Shown: positions 54,931 to 64,000 of the stretch, piece after piece | How positions within the stretch are numbered: position 1 is the stretch's first letter | How the letters are laid out: every line of letters starts with the position of its first letter | NCBI GenBank assembly: GCA_014155875.1 | Contig: JACEFZ010022373.1 | Span: 347,001-411,000, forward strand | Reading direction: 5' to 3' | DNA from: Cepaea nemoralis | Lineage: Eukaryota > Mollusca > Gastropoda > Stylommatophora > Helicidae | Length of the DNA: 64,000 bases | Program-made: the position numbers and the translations under genes | Notes under the pieces: model-generated | Databases searched by the model: none | The model's input: only the letters and a program-made list of their open reading frames with translations | What the model was told of the DNA's origin: nothing

Positions 54931-56035
54931 ATCTAACATAAAGGTCATTGGAATTATCGTATTCTGTTGAAATATTTTTTTTCCACTGGTCCACTCGAAC
55001 ATCAACTCCCAAATATTCCTCTCGACGTCTATGTTCAACAATTGTAGGCTTCACAGGCGAAGGAACGAGTATATCATGTTGAAAAGAAACAGCCTCCGGA
55101 TTCCTCTCTTCTCAAATTGTCGACGCTCTCAATTTTGTGGCTTCTTCAGTGGAAGGAATGCTTCTATTTTCGCCCCTGGATGGGTACACCAGCCTTGAGC
55201 CTTCTTTTCACACTAAACAGGGCCCTTCAAGGCGACGACTTGAAAACGGCTCTCGTGAACAACAGAGCCCAGAAATGATTCGACAGCGGCTCTCATATGC
55301 AACAGAGCCCAGAGATTATCTGGCAGCGTCTAAAAGACATGGCCCAATCGATAGATTAATGAACTATTTAACTGCCGCCCTAGTTGGCCCTTGATAAAAA
55401 TCCTTTTCTCTAAAACAATTTAGTTGCAACAGGACTCAAAAAATTTCTTGACGTTATTCAATTAACAGTTTCTTCACAGACCATAGATAAGATTTGATAA
55501 AACGGGCTGTCCAAATTCATCGCCATTCTGAAAAAATTTACTGATTCGAGATGATTTAGTCTTAAAATTTTGACTGAACCAAGGTAATAGCTGGACTTGA
55601 TTGACCTCTAAAAATTTGACTCACTTGAGGCAACGGCTAAACTTGATTGACCTCTAAAAATTTGACTCACTTGAGGCAACGGCTAAACTTGATTGTGGTT
55701 CAGCGCTGTCGTGGCTTCTGAGTTCGCCCCAGGCAAAACAAAATCTCCAGACATATTGACGTTCAAAAAGAAACAACAGCATCCAGGTTCTCAAGGGTGT
55801 AGCATGACAATGGCAGTTCTGTCTCAGCAAATTGTACTTTGTGTGGCGGTTGTTTTCAAATTTTTAACGAACGTCGGCCAACTCCATCGTAAAAAACTTG
55901 CCGATTCCGTTTTGTTGAGTTCTTAACAACACGAATTCAAGTTTCCAGACATCATCTATCGTTCTGCCTTGTCATGATGACTTGTGTCCGCGACAACTCG
56001 GTTAATCCTGGTATACGGGCTCCAAAAATCCTTCC
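54931..56035. other. Gypsy-2 5' leader/degraded gag region
   Basis: No Gag signature on the minus strand. A 46-bp unit (CTTGATTGACCTCTAAAAATT...) is repeated about 2.2 times at 55596-55696. The bases next to the 5' LTR (56012-56035) contain TGGAGCCCGTATACC on the minus strand ten bases in, a possible but unmatched primer site. Confidence 0.5.
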
Positions 56036-56299
56036 TGTAACAATACAGATGCAGGGATGATACAAAACAAGTCCCGGTGTGGTTCTTTCAGAAGGTTTAT
56101 TTAATCATAATAGGCCGATAATAATACAGAGACCACGAGATATGATGTTGCCTTCTCTCGACTTTAGCTGTAACTAACTTCACCAAAACAACCTACGTCA
56201 CGACTTGAGCATCCTTATTACTGTTCTACTAGGATGCTCAACCGTGCCCTAAGTTTGCACATCGAAGCCAATAACAGAGATGGTATTCATTCTGCTACA
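56036..56299 (-). repeat. Gypsy-2 5' LTR
   Basis: 264 bp, the partner of 46483-46746, with two differences (ACAATACAG for ACAGTACAG; CTCTCGACT for CTCTAGACT). Confidence 0.97.
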
Positions 56300-56503
56300 C
56301 TTTTTCCGTAATCCCGTATACTCTCGTGAGTGACGTGATGTGCGCGAGAATTGGTAGCGGTTCTCGCAGCGTCGGTAACTTAGGGGTATGTGAGCCGGTT
56401 GCTCAGAACGCAATGGCAAACTATTGAGCGTAATATTGCCTAGTACATCAACACCAGCTGAAAAACGTTGGTGTTGACTGCAACGTCCTGTTAGGGATAT
56501 GCT
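56300..56503 (+). repeat. SINE1 split copy (right part)
   Basis: CTTTTTCCGTAATCCCGTATAC, then GGTTCTCGCAGCGTCGGTAAC, CTCAGAACGCAATGGCAAAC and GTTGACTGCAACGTCCTG, ending GATATGC. C and A homopolymers follow (56504-56531). Confidence 0.9.
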
Positions 56504-56619
56504 GCCCCCCCCCCCCCTAAAAAAAAAAAATTCAATGGCAACTTTCGTTAGCTTTACATTTCTAGATGTTGGCGAAAGAATAAGAGCCTTCGCTCTTTAA
56601 CATCCGATGCTCTGATGAA

Positions 56620-57925
56620 TCATCATCATTAGCATCATCATCATCATCATCATAATTATCTTCCACTTCTGCCGTCAAGCGTCTTTGGGAGGAATAATTT
56701 GCGTTCCAGCGCCCGGTGGGCAGCACTGGATAGTGTCATTCCGTGTGGTTGTACAATGTCTCTGATGTCGTCAATCTATGTTTTCTTGGACGTCCTCGTG
56801 GTCTCGTCGCAGATGATCTATGATGTAAGGTCAGTGATGGTAGTTGCTGGTGTTGCATTCTAACGACATGGCCAAACCACTTGATCTTCTGTCTTTCAAT
56901 AAATGTGGCACAAGGTGTTGAACCCACAGTCTGTCTGATAATAGCATTTCTTACTCGGTCTCGGATTGTTAAGTTGGCAGCTCTCCTCAGGCATATCTTC
57001 TCGCAGGTGTTGATTTTGCGAAGCTGAAATTTGGATAAAGTCCAGGTCTGATACTGGTAGCAAAGGGTTGGTGTGAATATGTTGTTTATTATCTGTCGTT
57101 TTGCGGGCATGGGTATATTTGGATGTTTCAGTAAGGGTGATAGTTGATAGTGCACTAGCTTTTTGACATCTGATTTCGATTTATCTGTCCAATCTGCCAT
57201 CTTCTGTGATCATACTTCCAAGATATTTGAATTCTTTAACTTGTTTCAGAGTTGTGCTATTTATATGTATAATTAGTGGGCCCGGCGATCTGCTAACTCG
57301 CAATACTTCGGTTTTGGCTGTATTTATACTCAAATTGTATCTCCTGCATGTTGAACTCAGATTATTAATATGATTTTGCAGTCTGCCCTCGTCGCTGTAA
57401 AACAGGCACTAATTGTCTGCAAATAGAAGTTCATTTATTTCCTGTGGATCAGTTATTTCATCTGGAGTAAAGAATTCTAAATTTTCTGGATCAGTTCTCT
57501 CGAGACTTGCTTCTTTGGAAATGCTGTCCATGTAGATATTGAATAGCAGGGGAGAGAGCACACATCCCTGCCTCACTCCTGTATTGATTGTGAACATATC
57601 TGATATAGCTTCTTGTGTTCTTACTGCACTTCGGCTCGAGCGGTACATGGCTATGATGTTTTCTAGCAATTGCCCTTGTATCCCATAGTCTTCAAGGTTG
57701 GTCCATAATTTGTATCTGTCTACTCTGTCGAAAGCCTTTTCCTGATCTACAAACACAATATTCTGCTGGTCACCATATTCGATAGTTTTTTCCACATATT
57801 TGTCTAAGTGTAAATAATGCATAAGTGCAACTTTTACCTTTCCGAAAACCGAATTGTACTTTGCTTAAGGTTAACTGTTGTTCAAATATGGGTCTAGCTC
57901 TTTGTTCCCATAGTTTTGCATGCCA
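56620..57925 (-). pseudogene. LINE-C reverse transcriptase with (ATC)n-side tail
   Basis: Minus strand. From 57920 downward: VQFGFRKGKSC, VFVDQEKAFDRVDRYKLW (catalytic Asp), INTGVRQGCVLSPLLFNIY, INELLFADN then a stop. The FADD box is mutated to FAD-N-stop, so catalysis is lost. A second frame, 57200-56736, carries NNIFTPTLCYQYQTW, RKINTCEKICLRRAANLTIRDRVRNAIIR, IKWFGHVVRMQ and RPRGRPRKH. The 3' end is followed by a GAT/ATG triplet tail (56620-56654). A 5'-truncated sister lies at 5831-6048. Confidence 0.88.
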
Positions 57926-57929
57926 AAAT

Positions 57930-58290
57930 CACCCAAAATCACCAAAAAACGTAAAGTAGATTGTGAGCTTTACTAAAACACGATTACAAGAAACAAATTG
58001 GACCTTGCGGCCAAAGCCTTCTCCAGCACAGAACAAACAAACACAAACCGACACAAACCTACATGAAACACACTACATGACAATATTAAGGGTGCTTATA
58101 TGAATATGTATCCTAGCTTGGAGTGATTGACGACTGACACGCGTTCGACGACTATCAGTGGATTGTATGAACCGGATGTATGGTCAACGGGTCAAAGGTC
58201 AATACCGTCAGTAGCTGAGGTATTGGCTAAACAACTCGGAGGGAACGGGTGAGGGTGGAGAGGCGTCCATGTGGGCAAAAGTTAAATCTT
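57930..58290 (+). repeat. Interspersed repeat R3, copy 2
   Basis: Inverted relative to 23740-24215 (GTAGATTGTGAGCTTTACT, AAGGTCAATACCGTCAG). It abuts LINE-C on the left and a SINE1 copy on the right. Confidence 0.8.
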
Positions 58291-58512
58291 AGGATTGGCA
58301 AAGATGTCACGGACGCACTTCGCAATTGGAAATGTCTCGTTCCGCGCTGTAAACACAGCTGCGGAAGATTTCATTGCGTTGGTCCTCACCGAGGGGCATG
58401 AGTGGCGGTCGCTCGGAAAACGATTGCAAACCACCGAACGCAAACCCACCAAGAAATCCCAAACAGCAAAATGATGCGGAGGGTTGACTGCGACGTCCTG
58501 CAAAGGACATGC
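58291..58512 (+). repeat. SINE1 copy
   Basis: TCACGGACGCACTTCGCAATT, CGCTCGGAAAACGATTGCAAAC and GTTGACTGCGACGTCCTGCAAAGGACATGC. It resembles the 3607 copy more than the 34316 copy. A GTTA/TTAG microsatellite follows at 58606-58632. Confidence 0.8.
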
Positions 58513-58637
58513 AACTACCTTATTAGTGGACTATACAACTGAGGGAGGGCGGTGGGGTTTGGAAGTTAAATGAAACTGTGTTGGACATTGAGGCCGTGAG
58601 GGGAGAGTTAGTTAGTTAGTTAGTTAGTTAGTCGAAG

Positions 58638-59278
58638 TTCCAACTTCACGGCAACGGGTCGTCCCCATTATGCTCCGTTCCTGTGCCAGTGAATATCACA
58701 CAAAATGCTTCTCACTGTCCAATGTGAAAAGTGGAACAGACAGGAGTCTCGGCAAGCCAACAGCCCGCACAGGTACACTGTGCATAATGCCGCCGCGAGA
58801 ATGCCAACACAAAAGTCCTCGACGAAAACCAGTTCATCGTCGATGGAATCGGCAGTCACCAGAAAGACCTCATTGACCCGGGTTTTCTCACATGGCTGTC
58901 TCTATCCGCAGGGCGACCCTCCGAAAGCGCAGCATTAAGCACGATCTCCGTAGCTCCAGCGCCGACTCCCAGGAGTCTTCTGAAAAGTGCACTCGTGAAC
59001 CGAAAAGGCAAATCAGTCAATTCAGCAACAGCCGGTACCATTATTCCAAACATGCAGGTCACTGTACAAACAAAAGCTGTCATGTAGAAGCATTTCACGT
59101 GAATATCACAGCTCACAGAGTCGCGCCACGCACTCACTCAGAAGCAAGGCGACGAAACCATATACTACCAGTCCAATATGGGAAAATGAGAAATGGAAAC
59201 CGCAGTCACAAAGATAAAGTCTCCAGAGGCCGTAGCGGTTCAACGCCTAACCGCCATGCTGGGGACCGGAAGCTGGTG
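58638..59278 (-). repeat. Interspersed repeat R2, copy 2
   Basis: The inverted match of 2904-3552, sharing CCAACTTCAC, TATGCTCCGTTCCTGTGCCA, CAGGAGTCTCG and GGGGACCGGAAG. On the minus strand the head GGCGGTTAGGCGTTGAACC is weakly tRNA-like. The 131-codon plus frame is incidental. Confidence 0.75.
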
Positions 59279-59401
59279 AGGGGATAGTGAACCGTACTGG
59301 AAGATGAGAGGTTTTCCAATGTTTTACGATCCGTTCGTGAGATGCGCACGATTTGATCGCCATGACTTGTATGTCAGCCACGCCACAGTGGTCAGGACTG
59401 T

Positions 59402-59600
59402 TCATTGATTGATTGATTGATTGATTTAAGAGCCGACATCACAGAATTCGGGGCATTCCTATAAGCGCTCCGTCCCCATACCCCAGAATCCAGCGAAGAG
59501 TTCCAACCCCAATAGTACCAGTAGTAATCTGATTATATGTGCGTCTCACCTTTCCTCTAAGCGTCGAAGTGCATGGATACCTGTTTCCTGGCACCACTGT
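59402..59600 (+). repeat. RNase H LINE tail, third copy, with (ATTG)n
   Basis: AAGAGCCGACATCAC...GGGCATTCC, CAGCGAAGAGTT and AATCTGATTATATGTGCGTC match 10640-10770. A GATT/ATTG run (59404-59427) sits at the LINE 3' end, as a microsatellite tail. It is read as the 3' end of a minus-strand LINE. Confidence 0.7.
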
Positions 59601-59825
59601 TAATATCAGAATGGTTTTGCCTAAATCTGTCAGCAAGACGTAAACCTGTCTTGTGCATGAAAAACTCTCACGGATGTGGAAAGTCGTCTTAGGGAATGCC
59701 AGGCTCTGGGTTTGAAGTACATGTGGGCAGGTCTTGCAACGTGATCTAAGACAAGCCACCGTGCCAGGAAGAGACTAGTGATGTTTGGGTAGACTGCTAT
59801 GGACCAGCACATCCCTGAAGTTACG

Positions 59826-59980
59826 CGCCCGGCGAGGTAGGGCGTTCAACCTCTACACTGCATTCAGTTGGATTTACATGTTTACCCCTCGTTCATAAAG
59901 CTATGGTTATCTTCTGAACGGAAAGTTGCCTCAAAATTTAAACTGGGGTTGATCCCAACATCCTGCAAAGGGCATTCATG
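59826..59980 (+). repeat. Distant SINE1-like copy
   Basis: CCGGCGAGGTAGGGCGTTCAA resembles an A-box head, and GGGTTGATCCCAACATCCTGCAAAGG matches the SINE1 3' block. The middle is poorly conserved. Confidence 0.5.
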
Positions 59981-60213
59981 TTTTAATATGTGGCGAGCGG
60001 TAGATTGTTTTCCTACCTTTATATTATAAAATTCGGAACTAAAAGAGTGTTACAGAGACGATATTTGTGTGAATGTATCCCTGTCGTTTATTCTTAACTA
60101 TAGATGTTATTAATGCATATGTGTGTCATGACCGTGGAGTATAACCTCTTTCTTTTATGTAATGGCAACATATTTCTGATATGTGTGTGTGTGTGTGTGT
60201 GTGAGCAAGTTGT

Positions 60214-60460
60214 ATTCTAGTCTCATTGTTTCACATATCTACGTGCCAGCACTAGGTATTATAGTCTCATTGTTTCACATATCTACGTGCCAGCTCTAGG
60301 TATTCTAGTCTCATTGTTTCACATATCTACGTGCCAGCACTAGGTATTCTAGTCTCATTGTTTCACATATCTACGTGCCAGCTCTAGGTATTCTAGTCTC
60401 ATTGTTTCACATATCTACGTGCCAGCACTAGGTATTATAGTCTCATTGTTTCACATGCAG
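60214..60460. repeat. 44-bp tandem repeat (S7) with alternating variants
   Basis: About 5.5 units of 44 bp containing TCTCATTGTTTCACATATC and ACGTGCCAG. The units alternate CAGCACTAGG and CAGCTCTAGG, i.e. an 88-bp dimer. A TG run lies at 60183-60203, and a TA run at 60518-60550 follows. Confidence 0.9.
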
Positions 60461-60514
60461 TCATATATATTTCTGTTAGCACATGGTATTATAGTTTCAC
60501 TGGTCCACATGCAG

Positions 60515-60553
<39 letters not shown>

Positions 60554-60630
60554 ACAATACCGTGTATTGCAGTCTCGTTGGTACACAGTCATACGGTGTT
60601 TTGTATCCGGTGTTACGGGAGACATTGACC

Positions 60631-60688
60631 ATGAAGATGATTCCTACCTACGCTTCTATTCTCATGATGGCATCTCTGATTACTGTGG
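60631..60688 (+). CDS. Candidate signal-peptide first exon
   Basis: ATG at 60631 opens 19 codons, MKMIPTYASILMMASLITV, with a basic start and a hydrophobic core. The exon ends in phase 1 (G) at a perfect GTGAGT donor (60689-60694). The architecture (about 60 nt, phase 1, GTGAGT, and GACATTGACC before the ATG compared with GACACTACC) mirrors the C1q gene's exon at 9215-9278 on the other strand. So it may be the start of another secreted gene, perhaps also C1q-type, continuing past 64000. No downstream exon was found in the window, so the protein is unknown. Confidence 0.5.
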
Positions 60689-60739
60689 GTGAGTACATGT
60701 ATAAATAATGTGATTATAGTGCACACTTCATATTAACTT

Positions 60740-61150
<411 letters not shown>

Positions 61151-61436
61151 CGTTGGAATAGCCTCTAGTTTAAACTTAACACAGTAATACACAGAACTTT
61201 ATAATAATATTCCTTCAACAATGCCACTTGCACTATAGGAAGCAATAGCATATTCCTACATGTTTTACATGGTATACTGACTAGTGTGTCAGCGAATTTA
61301 TAATTAATTCAATATTTCTATGAGCGCAGAACAACACCCGTGAATGTATGTATCATGTTAATTCAGTTCACCACAGTCCGTGGTGGTCATATCATGTTTA
61401 CGGGCTGTTGTACTGAATACCGAAAATAAGAGTCCG
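61151..61436. other. Unassigned
   Basis: No recognisable feature between the CAT microsatellite and the 36-bp satellite. Confidence 0.4.
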
Positions 61437-62998
61437 GTGTGCTGATGTCAATGACATGGGTGAAACAACATCCTTACTTCGCGTTCTGATGTCAATGAAA
61501 TAGGAGAAACAACATTCTTACTTGGTGTGTTAATGGAAATGACATGGGTAAAACATCTTGGTGTACTGATGTCAATGATATGGGTGAAACATCTTGTTGT
61601 GCTAATGTCAATGACATGGGTGAAACAGCTTGGTGTGTTGATGTCAATGACAGGGGATGAAACATCTTGGTGTGCTGATGTCAATGATAGAGGATGAAAC
61701 ATCTTGGTGTGCTGATGTCAATGATAGGGGATGAGACATCTTGGTGTGCTGATGTCAATGACAGGGGGGAAACATCTTGGCGTACTGATGTCAATGACAT
61801 GGGTGAAACATCTTGTTGTGCTGATGTCAGTGACATGGGTGAAACATCTTGGTGTGCTAATGTCAATGGCAGGGGTGAACCATCTTGGTGTGCTGATGTC
61901 AATGACAGGGGTGAAACATCTTGGTGTACTGATGTCAATGACAGGGGTGAAACATCTTGGTGTACTGATGTCAATGACATGGGTGAAACATCTTGTTGTG
62001 CTGATGTCAATGACATGGGTAAAACAGCTTGGTGTGTTGATGTCAATGAAAGAGGATGAAACATCTTGGTGTGCTGATGTCAATGACATGGGTGAAACAT
62101 CTTGTTGTGCTGATGTCAATGACATGGGTGAAACATCTTGGTGTGCTAATGTCAATGGCAGGGGTGAATCATCTTGGTGTGCTGATGTCAATGGCAGGGG
62201 TGAATCATCTTGGTGTACTGATGTCAATGGCAGGGGTGAATCATCTTGGTGTGCTAATGCCAATGGCAGGGGTGAATCATCTTGGTGTGCTAATGTCAAT
62301 GGCAGGGGTGAATCATCTTGGTGTGCTAATGTCAATGACATGGGTGAAACATCTTGTTGTGCTGATGTCAATGACATGAGTGAAACATCTTGTTGTGCTG
62401 ATGTCAATGGCAGGGGTGAAACATCTTGGTGTGCTAATGTCAATGGCAGGGGTGAAACATCTTGGTGTACTGATGTCAATGACAGGGGTGAAACATTTTG
62501 TTGTGCTGATGTCAATGACATGGGTGAAACATCTTGGTGTGCTAATGTCAATCGCAGGGGTGAACCATCTTGGTGTGCTGATGTCAATGACAGGGGTGAA
62601 ACATCTTGGTGTACTGATTTCAATGACATGGGTGAAACATCTTGTTGTGCTGATGTCAATGACATGGGTGAAAACATCTTGGTGTGTTGATGTCAATGAC
62701 AGAGCATGAACATCTTGGTGTGCTGATGTCAATGACAGGGTGAATCATCTTGGTGTGCTGATGTCAATGACATGGGTGAAACATCTTGGTGTCCTAATGT
62801 CATTGGCGGGGGTGAACCATCTTGGTGTGCTGATGTCAATGACAGGGGTGAATCATCTTGGTGTGCTGATGTCAATGACAGGGGTGAAACATCTTGGTGT
62901 GCTGATGTCAATGACAGGGTGAAACATCTTGGTGTCCTGATGTCAATGACATGGGTGAAACATCTTGGTGTACTGATGTCAATGACAGGGGATGAATA
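61437..62998. repeat. 36-bp tandem satellite (S8)
   Basis: About 43 copies of a 36-bp unit containing GATGTCAATGACAGGGGTG and AAACATCTTGGTGTGCT. Since 36 is a multiple of three, long frames are open on both strands (up to 319 codons). They are repeat translations. Variants (GGCAGG/GACATGG, TTGTTG/TTGGTG) are unevenly distributed. Confidence 0.95.
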
Positions 62999-64000
62999 CA
63001 CTACTCAGAAGCAAGATAAGAGCTTAAACAAAATAGGCGTGAAATTGATATGTCTGCAATACACACGTTCCTGCACCCAGGGCTTAAGGGCTGGGGAGGG
63101 TGTCAGTTGCTTATACCGAGGTATAAATGAGGAAACTCGATGGGAATGTCCGGGGTGGGACATTGGGACTCATAGTGGGTTGGTCCTCAACTTGCCGAAC
63201 ACAAAGGGGGTTGAGGCCACACGAGGTCTATTTGGGAATAGACGGATATTCGTGTCCGACATTATAATTTGTGTGAAGGTATAGCAGAATATCAATGTAA
63301 CACAGAGGAAAGTTAAAGGGAACTGAGAAGCAAGCTCTAAGGCATGAGGCAGTAGACAGATATGTGCGACCAGGGTACAGGCATGTGCGACCAAGCTGAC
63401 TCATGTCAAGTGTAAAGATAAGGAAGAACCCAAAAATGTAGAAAATTTTTGAAATTGCGGGGGGCATATGCCATGAGTCGGGTTACTTAAGACCTGAGTA
63501 ACAGCAACATAGATAGTTGAGACATTAAAAGGGATAAATAATCACGGAGAGCTATAAGGAGAAAGACACAGGTAACGGGCTAAAGATAATAGCCAATCGA
63601 GCGGCACGACTAAGGGCACGTGATGTGGTTTGAACACAGTGGGCGGACAGTGGAGAAGGTTCACATCGTGGAAATTGACAAGACCAGCTGTATCATATGA
63701 AGTTGGAGACAGTGTTTCAAAGGTGAAGAGGAAAGCCTACGAGTCAAGCGGCATGGAAAGCGTTAGAGTGTTGTAGAATCTGTGTTACAGCGAGAGCGAT
63801 GGCCCGTACACTATCAGGCTTGTAAACACACGGCAGTGCAGAAAACTGGGTGAGCCGTGTCGCTCGCTGGATTGAGGGCCCGGTAATGACGCAGTACGAA
63901 CTGTAAGTTGGTGAATTGTTCTAATGTATTATTAATTAATGATGCCATGAATAAAGTCATTTATTCGTTCGGTCGGCTTTTGGAACTGCTATTCTTTGTG
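62999..64000. other. Unassigned 1 kb at window end
   Basis: No domain was recognised. A GGTATAAATGAGG TATA-like motif lies near 63119 and an AATAAA near 63950, about 830 bp apart in promoter-to-poly(A) order. This would suit an LTR or a gene end, but no boundaries or target duplication can be seen. Confidence 0.3.

Larger units (their letters stand above)
46483..56299 (-). mobile_element. Gypsy-2, full-length Ty3/Gypsy element with nested piggyBac
   Basis: 9.82 kb with identical-length 264-bp LTRs and a 4-bp target duplication CTTT (46479-46482 and 56300-56303). It is coded on the minus strand in the usual Gypsy order protease, RT, RNase H, integrase with GPY/F module. Without the piggyBac the element is about 7.56 kb. 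The two LTRs differ at only two sites (about 46490 and 46617 versus their partners), about 0.8%, so insertion is recent, yet pol carries a stop and a frameshift and the protease end has a stop. No Gag frame is recognisable in 54.7-56.0 kb. Confidence 0.93.

Noticed and set aside
56012..56035. Gypsy-2 primer binding site TGGAGCCCGTATACC
   Set aside because: It lies ten bases from the LTR and I cannot match it to a tRNA 3' end with confidence; mentioned but not called.
56600..56625. CTGATGA at 56611 as another hammerhead core
   Set aside because: No GAAA box or stem II partner follows at the required distance. It is part of the LINE-C microsatellite tail.
61718..62690. Two 319-codon open frames on opposite strands
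   Set aside because: Both are translations of the 36-bp satellite. The period is a multiple of three, so open frames are expected on both strands, and no start context or splice signals are present.

Overview
The window looks like invertebrate (probably molluscan) nuclear DNA and is almost entirely repetitive. The evidence is: non-LTR retrotransposon fragments of at least five lineages, tRNA-headed SINEs, two near-complete Ty3/Gypsy-type LTR retrotransposons, a piggyBac-type and a mariner-type transposon, long minisatellites and microsatellites, and a spliced secreted C1q-domain gene with GT-AG introns. Expanded secreted C1q families are typical of molluscs. The host assignment is an inference, because no unique marker gene is present. 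No bacterial operon, CRISPR array or rRNA is seen.

Layout, left third (1-24 kb): a 34-bp satellite opens the window. A minus-strand host gene is visible as two exons, a C1q half-domain exon at 3917-4053 and a signal-peptide exon at 9215-9278. They join in frame, and the intron between them is full of LINE, mariner and satellite DNA, including an exact Tn5/Nextera mosaic-end sequence (7266-7284) that is probably an assembly artefact. At 13.0-17.34 kb lies a decayed LINE (endonuclease plus reverse transcriptase). It is split by a fold-back element whose 115-bp arms flank a G-rich minisatellite, and it ends at a 580-bp insertion carrying two hammerhead ribozyme motifs exactly 402 nt apart. This retrozyme-like element (17341-17920) is the most exciting object in the window.

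Middle (24-36.8 kb): a 7-kb satellite of 41-bp units, in three sequence blocks with higher-order structure, is interrupted by a 683-bp solo LTR and a SINE. LINE and SINE fragments and a 580-bp CT/ATCT/AT microsatellite follow.

Right-centre (36.8-56.3 kb): two LTR retrotransposons, both minus strand. Gypsy-1 (36792-46031, 2.1-kb LTRs, TSD ATCCC, tRNA-Pro-like primer site) has integrase upstream of reverse transcriptase, the Gmr1-like domain order. Gypsy-2 (46483-56299, 264-bp LTRs with two differences, TSD CTTT) has the usual order and is itself interrupted by a degenerate piggyBac at TTAA. Each Gypsy copy sits inside a different copy of the same SINE family, in the same relative orientation and only about 13 bp apart on the SINE.

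Right end (56.3-64 kb): a LINE, more SINE and interspersed-repeat copies, a plus-strand signal-peptide exon with a GTGAGT donor (60631-60688) that mirrors the left-hand one, and a 36-bp satellite. The pol genes all carry stops or frameshifts in this sequence. The Gypsy copies look recent from their LTR similarity, and the LINEs look old.
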